Part shown: one piece after another, positions 8,185 through 16,849 of the stretch | Layout: every line of letters begins with the position of its first letter | Position numbering within the stretch: position 1 is the first letter of the stretch | Assembly: GCA_019638475.1 (NCBI GenBank) | Contig: JAHBTR010000008.1 | Span: 45,649 to 109,648 of the forward strand | From: Chitinophagaceae bacterium | Lineage (GTDB): Bacteria > Bacteroidota > Bacteroidia > Chitinophagales > Chitinophagaceae | DNA length: 64,000 bases | Direction of reading: 5' to 3' | Notes under the pieces: generated by a model | The model's input: only the letters and a program-made list of their open reading frames with translations | What the model was told of the DNA's origin: nothing | Database searches by the model: none | Made by a program: the position numbers and the translations under genes

Positions 8185-9537
8185 GTGAAAAAATTAATTC
8201 AAACAATAAAAAATATTTGGGGCATTGAGGAGCTAAAAAGCAAAATCATTGTTACAATATTATTAATACTAATTTATAGATTTGGTACATTTATTGTATT
8301 GCCAGGTATTGATACTGTTGCTTTAGAAGCAATTAAAGCCAATAATAAAACAGGTGGTTTATTAGGTTTATTTGATGCCTTTGCAGGTGGAGCTTTTTCT
8401 CAGGCTTCTATATTGGCATTAGGTATTATGCCTTACATTTCTGCTTCTATCTTTATGCAGTTGGCAACCATCTTAGTACCACAACTACAAAAAATTCAGA
8501 AAGAAGGAGAAAGTGGACGTAAGAAAATAAACCAATGGACTCGTTATCTTACTGTTATTGTAACTACATTTCAGGCTGGAGCTTATATAGCTTATCTTGA
8601 AGGTACTTATGGCGATGCAATTATTCCTGCATTCAAATTATATTTTCCTGTTACTACTGTACTTATTTTAACTGCGGGTACTTTATTTGTAATGTGGTTA
8701 GGTGAAAAAATTCAAGACAAAGGATTAGGTAATGGTACTTCTATTATTATCATGGTAGGTATCTTAGCTCGTTTACCAATAAGCCTTATTCAAGAATGGA
8801 CTGCAAAAGGTGAAAAAGGCGGTGGTGGGTTATTAATTTTCCTTATAGAAATAGCTGCATTTATTGCCATTGTTTTAGGATTAATATTATTAGAAAGAGG
8901 TATTAGAAGAATACCTGTAAACTATGCTAAACAAATTGTTGGAAATAGACAATTTGGTGGTGCAAGACAATTTTTACCTATTAAAGTAAATAGTGGTGGT
9001 GTAATGCCTATCATCTTTGCTCAGGCTATTATGTTTTTACCAACATTAGTTTCTTTCACCAATTTAGATTCTAAAGAAGGAATTATAAGAATATTTAATG
9101 ACCAAAGTAATGTTTGGTACATGACTGTTTTTGGTTTAATGATTATTGGTTTTACATTTCTTTATACCGCATTACTTTTTAATCCTAAACAAATAGCAGA
9201 AGACTTAAAAAAGAATAATGGATTTATACCTGGTGTAAAACCTGGTCAGCCAACAGCAGATTATATTGGTGTAATTATGGATAGAATTACATTACCTGGT
9301 GCTATACTGTTAGCTTTTGTTGGTATTTTACCTGGCTTTGCAGAAAGATTAGGTGTAACACAGTCTTATGCATCTTTCTTTGGAGGTACGAGCTTATTAA
9401 TTATGGTAAGTGTAACATTAGATACTCTTCAACAAATTGAAACTTATTTATTAATGCGTAAGTATGATGGCTTAATGGGAAGTGGAAGAATAAAAGGACG
9501 TCAAACAACAAGTTTGCCCAATACAAGCGTTATTTAA
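8185..9537 (+). CDS. secY: Preprotein translocase channel subunit SecY, GTG start
   Basis: This 450-residue, about 10-helix membrane protein forms the Sec channel. It has IYRFGTFIVLPGID after the first helix, the GLLGLFDAFAGGAFSQASI plug region, and GIMPYISASI. Cytoplasmic loops contain RRIPVNYAKQIVG and NPKQIAEDLKKNNGFIPG. The start is a GTG. This gives MKKLIQTIKNIWGIEELKSK, the N-terminus expected for Bacteroidota SecY, and no in-frame ATG fits better. It follows rplO as in most spc operons and is separated from map by a hairpin. Confidence 0.97.
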   Translation: MKKLIQTIKNIWGIEELKSKIIVTILLILIYRFGTFIVLPGIDTVALEAIKANNKTGGLLGLFDAFAGGAFSQASILALGIMPYISASIFMQLATILVPQLQKIQKEGESGRKKINQWTRYLTVIVTTFQAGAYIAYLEGTYGDAIIPAFKLYFPVTTVLILTAGTLFVMWLGEKIQDKGLGNGTSIIIMVGILARLPISLIQEWTAKGEKGGGGLLIFLIEIAAFIAIVLGLILLERGIRRIPVNYAKQIVGNRQFGGARQFLPIKVNSGGVMPIIFAQAIMFLPTLVSFTNLDSKEGIIRIFNDQSNVWYMTVFGLMIIGFTFLYTALLFNPKQIAEDLKKNNGFIPGVKPGQPTADYIGVIMDRITLPGAILLAFVGILPGFAERLGVTQSYASFFGGTSLLIMVSVTLDTLQQIETYLLMRKYDGLMGSGRIKGRQTTSLPNTSVI

Positions 9538-9561
9538 TAATTTTATTAGATGTTTTTTATT

Positions 9562-9599
9562 GAAACCTGTTGGAAATAATTATCTAACAGGTTTCTTTA
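9562..9599 (+). terminator. Hairpin between secY and map
   Basis: GAAACCTGTT (9562-9571) pairs perfectly with AACAGGTTTC (9586-9595) around a 14-nt loop. A short T-rich tail (TTTAC) follows. The stem is strong but the T-run is poor. It may be a terminator or processing site between secY and map. Confidence 0.5.
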
Positions 9600-9629
9600 C
9601 TTTAATATAATAACATTCAGATATTAAAT

Positions 9630-10439
9630 ATGATAATTTATAAAACAGAAGCAGAAGTAGAATTAATGAAAAAAGCTGCTATGTTAGTTAGTGAAACAAT
9701 AACAGAAGTAGCAAAAATTTTAAAACCAGGTATAACTACTTTACAAATAGATAGTTTATGCCAACAATATGTTTTAGATAATAAAGCTATACCTTCTTTT
9801 AAAAATTATCATGGCTATCCTTTTGCTATATGTGCTAGTGTTAATGATGTAGTAGTACATGGATTTCCTAATAATATACCTTTGAAAGAAGGCGATATTG
9901 TTACGATAGATTTAGGTGTAATATTAAATGGTTGGCATGGAGACCATGCTTATACTTTTATTTTAGGAGAAGTAAGTACAGAAATATTACAACTTGTAAG
10001 AGTAACAAAAGAAAGTCTTTATAAAGGCATTGAAAAAGCGATAGTAAATAATAGAATTGGCGATATATCTTTTGCTATTCAAGAGCATACAGAAAAAAAA
10101 TATGGTTATGGTGTAGTAAGAGAATTAGTAGGTCATGGACTTGGTAAAAATCTTCACGAAGACCCTCAAGTGCCTAATTATGGTAAGCGTGGCAATGGAC
10201 CTAAACTAAGAGAAAATATAGTTTTGGCTATAGAACCTATGATTAATTTAGGAACTAAAGATGTTTATACAGATAAAGATGGCTGGACAATAAGAACAAA
10301 AGATGGCAAACCATCTGTACATTTTGAACATGATGTTTGTGTAAAAAAAGATAGGGCATTAATTCTTTCTGATTATAGTATTATAGAAGCTGCTGAAAAA
10401 GCCAATAGTAATTTGAATACTAATTATTATACTAATTGA
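9630..10439 (+). CDS. map: Type I methionine aminopeptidase
   Basis: This 269-residue metalloprotease removes the N-terminal Met from nascent proteins. The five metal ligands of the family can be placed at D94 (VTIDLGV), D105 (HGDHAYTF), H169 (ELVGHGLG), E202 (AIEPM) and E233 (HFEHDV). H77 in VVHGFP matches the substrate-binding histidine. It is the last gene of this operon segment. In many Bacteroidota infA, rpmJ and rpsM follow, but here the next gene is a convergent restriction enzyme. Confidence 0.97.
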   Translation: MIIYKTEAEVELMKKAAMLVSETITEVAKILKPGITTLQIDSLCQQYVLDNKAIPSFKNYHGYPFAICASVNDVVVHGFPNNIPLKEGDIVTIDLGVILNGWHGDHAYTFILGEVSTEILQLVRVTKESLYKGIEKAIVNNRIGDISFAIQEHTEKKYGYGVVRELVGHGLGKNLHEDPQVPNYGKRGNGPKLRENIVLAIEPMINLGTKDVYTDKDGWTIRTKDGKPSVHFEHDVCVKKDRALILSDYSIIEAAEKANSNLNTNYYTN

Positions 10440-10494
10440 TTGGGTTTTTGTATATAAACTTGAATAGTTTTTTTACTTAGCATAGCAGCACAAA

Positions 10495-13290
10495 TTATCC
10501 TTCTTCTACCAATTTAATTTCTTCTTTTGTAAGATTATAAAGTTGATAAATTAATGTATCAAGTTTATCTTCTGCATAAGTTATTATACTTTGTATTTGT
10601 TCTTGTTGAATAGGTAATGTAGCTGTTTGCAGTTCTTTATTAAGTACCAATAATTGGTCAACTAATTGTACAATTTCTTTCTTATGCTCAATATTTATTT
10701 GATAAGGAATAGGTAACTCTTTTAATTGTGCAATCCTGATTTTTGGAAAAATATTTGTTTTAGGAGCAATAAACTGCTTGAAATAAAACTTGAATAAAGA
10801 GGAATTAATGATACCAAGTATCAATTCTGGTGAATATTTTTCATCTATCATTCTTGTATTATAAATACTACGTGTTGTTATCAAATTGTCATAATCAATA
10901 GTAGCAAAAAATTTATTTCCTGTTTCTCTTATCATCAATTTAGGCGACTTAAATATATCTTTACTTTTAGAAAATAAATTAAAAACTTCTTTATCAATAT
11001 AGCTTATACTTTTAATAGAAAAAGTATCAAGATTGCTTCCAGCTAAACATTTTATCTTCCCCTTATCAATCAATTTATCTTTACCAATTTCCAAACCTCT
11101 TTTAGTTGCTGAAATTTTACCAAGCTGAATTGTTTTAACCTTTTTAAAAAGGTTAGAATTTTCATTTGAAAAAAAATCATTTCCCGAATAATTAGCTCCT
11201 TTAGTAAGTAAAATAATACAAGTGGGCATTTTTACTTTTCCAAAAACTTTGTCCCCTTTTTCAATTATTTCAACATTATTGCATGATGTATTTATTGTAT
11301 TTCTCAGATTTTTATATTTCACACCTTTTAAAAATAAACTTGGAACAATGAAGCCAAGATAATTTTCAGACCTTAAAAGGTCAATTCCTCTTTCAATAAA
11401 CATTGAATAAAGGTCTGTATTAGAAGAGTATTTTTTTGCTAAGTATAATTGACTTGCCTTATCAAGAATTATTGGCTGAACATAAGGTGGATTACCAATA
11501 ATGCAATCAAACCCACCATTATTTTTTTCATTGAAAGGGGCATTGGGTTCTTCTGCTGTAAGTTGTTTTATTAGTTCTTCTGTTTCATAGTGTAATTTTT
11601 TTACTTTTTCGTATTGTTTTCTAAATACCCAACTTTTATCTTCTGCTACATGTCTATTAAATATTTCTGGAAATGCGTTTTGCCAACTAAATGGTTTTAT
11701 TTTTCTTTCTTCACCAAAGTTTATTTCATTATCATAGTAGTCTATATCTATCAAGCTATTGCCACATTTTATATTGTTTTCTAACGATGGCAAAATTCTT
11801 TCGTGAAATAAAGTTGTTTGTGCTTCTATGCTTTCTTTGGTTTCTCCTTCCATACATTTTAATAGCAAAGAAAGTTTGGTTACTTCTACTGCATTTGCAT
11901 CTAAGTCCACACCATAAATATTGTTAAGTAGTATTCGTTTTTTTTCGGTTGTTGTTAGTTCTCCCAATGGTGTTAAAGGATTGTCTTTGGTGCTGATTAT
12001 TTTTTTATTGACTGCTTGTTGTGTAGTATAATAATCTTTATGCCAGTCTAATAAATATTGATAAGCTCCTAATAAAAAACTACCACTTCCACAAGAGGGG
12101 TCTGCTATTTTTATAGCACTTACTTCTTTGGGTATTTTATTATTTATTAATTTTCCTACAGTATTTTTTACTATATAATCTACAATGTATTGAGGTGTAT
12201 AATATACGCCACCTGCTTTTCTTATAGCTGGTTTTTCTTCTATTCTTGCACGTCCACCTGCTGTTAATGAAATTTGTTTTCCTAGAAATTGCTCATAAGC
12301 ACTTCCTAAAATTTCTACACTTAAAACAGAAAATTCATAAGGACAAATAGGGTAATATAATGCTGCAATAATTTCTTTGATAACTTTGTTATCTATTTGT
12401 ATTTTATTGCTAATAGTATCTTTCTTAAAATCAAAAAGTCCTGAATTATATTTTTGGTCTGCCTGATGAAAATGAAGTAGAAGGTTGTTGTAAAAATTGC
12501 CTATTTTAATATCTGATTGCAAATTGCCATAAGGCTCTACACCTCTATCTTCTGCTATTCTAAGAAAAATAATTCTGTCTATAATATGTTGTACAATAAA
12601 ATTTAGTTCTTCTTCTGTAAGGCTTTTATTTCTTAATGCAATGTTTGAAGCCAAATCTACACGCCATTTATCAAGAGAAAGTAAAAATTCATTATCTACG
12701 GTAGATGTTCCTTTTTTGTTTTTATCGCTGCTGATAAATTTATCAAAACCACCTTGCAATATTTTTTCTTTAGAAAATGTGTTCCAAATAAAATCAAACT
12801 CTGCTAAATATTCTTTGTAGGTAAGGTATTTAATTCTACCATTACTTGCTTTGTCTGTTTGTTTTGGTTTATTGGTACAATCGTATATAGCCAATTCTTC
12901 AAAATCAGAAATAACAGAAATAGCCATTTTAGCACTCCATCCATAACGCCTTACCTGATAAGCAGGAGCCATTTCGTCTTTTATAAAAACACTTGGTTTT
13001 TTGGCTTCTAAAAAAAATAATCTTTTACCACCCGATAGTCTAAAAGAATAATCTGGAGCTTTGGTAGCACCACCAATTTTTATTTTGTCTTCGTGTATTA
13101 CTTCTCTATAACTTTCTGCACATCCTTTTTCATTATGAATATCCCAACCAAGTGCATTCCAAAATGGGTCAATAAAATCACGTCTGGTTTGTGTTTCATT
13201 GTATGCTGCTTTAGTATAAGATTCTTTTTGACTGTCAAATCTTTCTACTAAAACTTTTATTTTTTGGTATGCTTCTTCTTTAGAAATCAT
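10495..13290 (-). CDS. Type IIG restriction endonuclease-methyltransferase
   Basis: This 931-residue single chain joins nuclease, adenine methyltransferase and target recognition. The N-terminus has a PD-(D/E)xK-like site: PD at 79-80 and EAKKP at 95-99. A helical linker leads to methyltransferase motif X (KAGGVYYTPQYIVDYIV, about 359-374). Motif I is DPSCGSGSF (397-405), GVDLDANAV follows at 460-468, and motif IV is NPPY (600-603), typical of N6-adenine (gamma-class) enzymes. The C-terminal 300 residues resemble a TaqI/Eco57I-type recognition domain, with LKELPIPYQ near the end. No separate hsdS or nuclease gene is adjacent. The recognition sequence cannot be read from the protein. Confidence 0.88.
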   Translation of the reverse strand: MISKEEAYQKIKVLVERFDSQKESYTKAAYNETQTRRDFIDPFWNALGWDIHNEKGCAESYREVIHEDKIKIGGATKAPDYSFRLSGGKRLFFLEAKKPSVFIKDEMAPAYQVRRYGWSAKMAISVISDFEELAIYDCTNKPKQTDKASNGRIKYLTYKEYLAEFDFIWNTFSKEKILQGGFDKFISSDKNKKGTSTVDNEFLLSLDKWRVDLASNIALRNKSLTEEELNFIVQHIIDRIIFLRIAEDRGVEPYGNLQSDIKIGNFYNNLLLHFHQADQKYNSGLFDFKKDTISNKIQIDNKVIKEIIAALYYPICPYEFSVLSVEILGSAYEQFLGKQISLTAGGRARIEEKPAIRKAGGVYYTPQYIVDYIVKNTVGKLINNKIPKEVSAIKIADPSCGSGSFLLGAYQYLLDWHKDYYTTQQAVNKKIISTKDNPLTPLGELTTTEKKRILLNNIYGVDLDANAVEVTKLSLLLKCMEGETKESIEAQTTLFHERILPSLENNIKCGNSLIDIDYYDNEINFGEERKIKPFSWQNAFPEIFNRHVAEDKSWVFRKQYEKVKKLHYETEELIKQLTAEEPNAPFNEKNNGGFDCIIGNPPYVQPIILDKASQLYLAKKYSSNTDLYSMFIERGIDLLRSENYLGFIVPSLFLKGVKYKNLRNTINTSCNNVEIIEKGDKVFGKVKMPTCIILLTKGANYSGNDFFSNENSNLFKKVKTIQLGKISATKRGLEIGKDKLIDKGKIKCLAGSNLDTFSIKSISYIDKEVFNLFSKSKDIFKSPKLMIRETGNKFFATIDYDNLITTRSIYNTRMIDEKYSPELILGIINSSLFKFYFKQFIAPKTNIFPKIRIAQLKELPIPYQINIEHKKEIVQLVDQLLVLNKELQTATLPIQQEQIQSIITYAEDKLDTLIYQLYNLTKEEIKLVEEG

Positions 13291-13434
13291 GCAACTAAAA
13301 TAGGTAAAATAGAAATAGCTTTTTTCTGTTATTGATGTTGGTGCAAAAAATTTGTAAATATGCTTTAAATAGGCTCTTTGGTTTTGCCTAAATCTTTACT
13401 ATGATTACTTTATCATTTCTTTTTAAAAAAATAG

Positions 13435-13466
13435 TTGCATAGCTAACTAATTTTTCCTTAGCTTTG
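13435..13466 (+). promoter_or_regulatory. Bacteroidota-type promoter of the FadN-like gene
   Basis: A TTG at 13435-13437 and a TAGCTTTG at 13459-13466 match the -33 (TTG) and -7 (TAnnTTTG) elements of the primary sigma factor of this phylum. The 21-bp spacing lies in the usual 17-23 bp range. The start codon is 43 bp downstream. Confidence 0.55.
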
Positions 13467-13508
13467 GTATTAAATTTTATTTTTGAAAAAAGACAAATAG
13501 TTTAATAT

Positions 13509-15884
13509 ATGAAAAGGGTTATTAAAAAAGTAGCAATTTTAGGTAGTGGTGTTATGGGTAGTAGAATAGCTTGTCATTTTGCAGGTATTGGTGTGCAGGT
13601 TTTATTGTTAGACATTGTTCCAAAAGATACTCCTGAAGATGCAAAGCCTTCGGTTAAAAATAAAATTGTAAATGATGCTTTATCGGCTACTTTAAAAAGT
13701 AATCCAAGCCCTGTATATACAAAAGATGTTGTCAAAAAAATAACTACAGGAAATTTTGATGATAATATGAAAGATATTGCTTCATGCGATTGGATTATAG
13801 AAGTTGTAATTGAAAGATTGGATATTAAACATCAAGTATATGAAAAGGTAGAACAATTTAGAAAACCTGGTACATTAATAACTTCTAATACATCTGGTAT
13901 TCCTATTCATTTATTATCTCAAGGAAGAAGCGAAGATTTTAAAAAACATTTTTGTGGCACTCACTTTTTCAATCCCCCACGTTATTTAAGATTATTAGAA
14001 ATTATACCAACACCCGATACTGACCAAAGTATTGTAGATTTTTTAATGCACTATGGCGATATATATTTAGGCAAAACAACTGTTTTGTGTAAAGATACAC
14101 CTGCATTTATAGCCAATCGTATAGGTGTGTTTAGCATTATGAGCATTTTTCATATCATGGAAAAATTGGGTTTAACGATTGATGAAATAGATGCTCTTAC
14201 AGGGCCCATGATTGGTCGTCCTAAATCTGCAACATTTAGAACTGCCGATGTTGTAGGTATTGATACTTTGGTAAAAGTAGCTAAAGGAGTAGCCGATAAT
14301 TGTTTACAAGATGAAGCAAAAGAAATTTTTTCAATTCCATCATGGTTAGATAAAATTATTACCAATAATTGGTTAGGCGATAAAACGGGTCAAGGTTTTT
14401 TCAAAAAAATAAAATCAGATAAAGGCAAAGAAATTCTTATACTGAATTTGCAAACAATGGAATATGCTGCAAGAGTAAAACCAAAATTTGCTACACTTGA
14501 AACTGCTAAACCTATTGAAGATTTAAAAACTCGTATCAAAGCATTGTGTTCAGGAACTGATAAAGCTGCTGAATTTTACAAACAGTTTCACTATGCTTTA
14601 TTTTCTTATATCTCTTATCGTATTCCAGAAATAAGTGATGAAATTTATAGAGTAGATGATGCTATGATGGCAGGATTTGGTTGGGAAATTGGTGCTTTTG
14701 AAACTTGGGATGTATTGGGCATAGCAAAAACTGTAGAAGCCATGAAAGCTAATGGAAATAAAGTAGCTACATGGATTGATGAAATGTTGGCAAAAGGATT
14801 TACCTCTTTTTATAAAGTAGAGAATGGCAAAAAATTATATTATTCACCTCAAAGTGGAACATATAAATCCCCAGATTTAGGAGAGGCTTTTATAGTATTA
14901 AACAATCATGCAGACAAATTAGTTTGGAAAAATAGTGCTTGTAAAATGTATGATATAGGCGATGGTGTAGCAGGTTTGGAATGGAGTACAAAAATGAATA
15001 GTATTGGAGGAGAAGTTTTAGAAGGATTGAATAAAGCAATTTCATTGGCAGAAGAAAAATTTAAAGGCTTAGTTATTGCTAATGAAAGTGCCAACTTTAG
15101 TGCAGGTGCTAATGTAGGTATGATTTTTATGTATGCTATTGAGCAAGAATATGATGAATTAGATATGGCTATTAGAATGTTTCAAAATAGTATGATGCGT
15201 TTGCGTTATAGTAGTGTGCCTGTTGTAACTGCTCCTCATGGTTTAGCCTTAGGTGGTGGTTGTGAAATAAATTTACATGCAGATAAAATTTGTGCAGCCG
15301 CAGAAACCTATATTGGTTTAGTAGAATTGGGTGTAGGCTTAATACCAGGTGGTGGTGGTACAAAAGAATTTGTTTTAAGAGCCAGCGATGAACTGCATAA
15401 AGGCGAACCAGAAACCAATACTTTAAAAGAAAGATTTCTTTCTATTGCTACTGCAAAAGTAGCTACAAGTGCTTTAGAGGCTTATGATATGGGCATTTTA
15501 AGAAAAGGACATGATGAAGTAGTAATGAATATGGGTAGAAGAATTTATGAAGCCAAAAAAAGTGTTATAGAACTTTATGAACAAGGCTATGTTATGCCAC
15601 AACCAAGAAAAGATATTAAAGTATTAGGGCGTTTAGGATTGGGAGCAATGCTTGCTGGTATTAATGGAATGTGGCGTGCTAATTATGCTACAGAGCATGA
15701 TGCTTTTGTAGCAAGAAAATTAGCTTATGTAATGTGCGGAGGTGATTTAAGTGAGCCACAACTTGTATCTGAACAATACTTATTAGATTTAGAAAGAGAA
15801 ACTTTCTTATCTCTTTGTGGAGAAAAGAAAACTTTAGAACGCATACAAAGTGTACTTAAAACTGGTAAGCCATTAAGAAATTAA
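13509..15884 (+). CDS. 3-hydroxyacyl-CoA dehydrogenase/enoyl-CoA hydratase fusion (FadN-like)
   Basis: This 791-residue enzyme should carry out the hydration and dehydrogenation steps of fatty-acid beta-oxidation. The N-terminal half has the NAD-binding GSGVMG loop (12-17), FCGTHFFNPP and DTPAFIANRIG, typical of 3-hydroxyacyl-CoA dehydrogenase. The C-terminal half has a crotonase fold: SANFSAGANVG near 532, the oxyanion-hole GLALGGGCEI near 578, and GLIPGGGGTKEF near 608. The dehydrogenase-then-hydratase order is that of Bacillus FadN, opposite to E. coli FadB. No thiolase or acyl-CoA dehydrogenase gene is adjacent, so the partners must be elsewhere. Confidence 0.9.
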   Translation: MKRVIKKVAILGSGVMGSRIACHFAGIGVQVLLLDIVPKDTPEDAKPSVKNKIVNDALSATLKSNPSPVYTKDVVKKITTGNFDDNMKDIASCDWIIEVVIERLDIKHQVYEKVEQFRKPGTLITSNTSGIPIHLLSQGRSEDFKKHFCGTHFFNPPRYLRLLEIIPTPDTDQSIVDFLMHYGDIYLGKTTVLCKDTPAFIANRIGVFSIMSIFHIMEKLGLTIDEIDALTGPMIGRPKSATFRTADVVGIDTLVKVAKGVADNCLQDEAKEIFSIPSWLDKIITNNWLGDKTGQGFFKKIKSDKGKEILILNLQTMEYAARVKPKFATLETAKPIEDLKTRIKALCSGTDKAAEFYKQFHYALFSYISYRIPEISDEIYRVDDAMMAGFGWEIGAFETWDVLGIAKTVEAMKANGNKVATWIDEMLAKGFTSFYKVENGKKLYYSPQSGTYKSPDLGEAFIVLNNHADKLVWKNSACKMYDIGDGVAGLEWSTKMNSIGGEVLEGLNKAISLAEEKFKGLVIANESANFSAGANVGMIFMYAIEQEYDELDMAIRMFQNSMMRLRYSSVPVVTAPHGLALGGGCEINLHADKICAAAETYIGLVELGVGLIPGGGGTKEFVLRASDELHKGEPETNTLKERFLSIATAKVATSALEAYDMGILRKGHDEVVMNMGRRIYEAKKSVIELYEQGYVMPQPRKDIKVLGRLGLGAMLAGINGMWRANYATEHDAFVARKLAYVMCGGDLSEPQLVSEQYLLDLERETFLSLCGEKKTLERIQSVLKTGKPLRN

Positions 15885-16000
15885 CATAGTCAAATACTTC
15901 TGCCTGATTGTTGATTATTACAACCTAAACCTATCAAGAGGTATAGGATATTTTCATTTTAGTTTTTACTTTTCATATTTATCATTTAGTTTTACGCCCT

Positions 16001-16741
16001 ATGTGGATGATTTGTAAAAAAGAATGGCAACAATTTTTTAGTAACCTTACTGGCTATATTATTATTACAGTTTTTCTGGTAGTAAATGGCTTAGTATTAT
16101 TTGTGTTTCAAGACAATATTTTTTCTTTTGGTTATGCCACATTAGAAAAATTTTTTCAATTAGCTCCATGGGTTTTATTGTTATTAATTCCTGCTGTTAC
16201 CATGCGTAGCTTTCCTGATGAATTTAAAACGGGTACTTACGAAGTTTTAAAAACATTGCCTCTTACATCGTGGCAAATAATTACAGGTAAATATTTGGGC
16301 AATTTATTAGTAGTATTAATGGCATTATTGCCTACATTAATATATATTATTTCTATTCAACAATTAGCAGTAGGCGATGGATTAGATATGGCTGCAACAG
16401 TAGGAGCTTATTTAGGTTTATTTTTTTTAGCTGCTGTATTTACTGCTATAGGTATATGTGCTGGTAGTTTTACCAACAATGCAGTAGTAGCTTTTGTTAT
16501 TAGTTTAATAGCTTGTGCATTGCTGTATTATGGTTTTAGTGCTATTAGTAAATTAGCTTTTTTAAGTGGTGGTGTAGATTATTATTTAGAAATGGCAGGA
16601 ATAGATTTTCATTATAGTAGCATAAGCAAAGGTGTTATTGATACAAGAGATATTATTTACTTTTTGAGTATTATTGCTTTATTGTTATTAATTACTATGA
16701 TAAATACAGCTTCTACAAACCCTTCCAAAGGAGGGGCTTAA
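16001..16741 (+). CDS. gldF: Gliding motility ABC transporter permease GldF
   Basis: This 246-residue ABC-2 type permease has about six membrane helices. It starts with KKEWQQFFSNLTGYIIITVFL, close to the GldF N-terminus (KRE..SFFSSLTGYIVI). It also has MRSFPDEFKTGTYEVLKTLPLT, the conserved cytoplasmic coupling segment. In Flavobacterium GldF and GldG form a transporter with the ATPase GldA needed for gliding. No ATPase is adjacent here. The C-terminal NPSKGGA is encoded by a CCTTCC/GGAGGGG repeat that runs into the gap. Confidence 0.88.
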   Translation: MWMICKKEWQQFFSNLTGYIIITVFLVVNGLVLFVFQDNIFSFGYATLEKFFQLAPWVLLLLIPAVTMRSFPDEFKTGTYEVLKTLPLTSWQIITGKYLGNLLVVLMALLPTLIYIISIQQLAVGDGLDMAATVGAYLGLFFLAAVFTAIGICAGSFTNNAVVAFVISLIACALLYYGFSAISKLAFLSGGVDYYLEMAGIDFHYSSISKGVIDTRDIIYFLSIIALLLLITMINTASTNPSKGGA

Positions 16742-16849
16742 AGATGCTTAATTGAATTACAAACAATGATTAGTTATAACAAAAAATAAATTTAAAAATA
16801 AAAGTTCTTCTTTCATTTTTAAAGAGAGGGAACGAGGGTGAGGCTAAAA
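16722..16849 (+). repeat. Intergenic repeat spanning gldF end and gldG leader
   Basis: It begins with CCCTTCCAAAGGAGGGGCTTAA, which overlaps the gldF stop. It then has an A/T middle and ends GAGGGAACGAGGGTGAGGCTAAAA immediately before the gldG ATG at 16850. The ends resemble the rpsQ-rplN repeat (3275-3383), including the shared GAGGCTAAA before the start codon. It may be a dispersed element that brings purine-rich ribosome-binding-like sequence. Confidence 0.5.

Noticed and set aside
10495..13290. BREX PglX or type I HsdM
   Set aside because: An N-terminal PD-(D/E)xK site and a C-terminal recognition domain in one 931-residue chain, with no BREX or hsd genes adjacent, fit type IIG better.
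16838..16849. GTG start of gldG at 16838
   Set aside because: The extra residues are encoded by the GAGGCTAAA end of an intergenic repeat. The ATG at 16850 starts the conserved protein.
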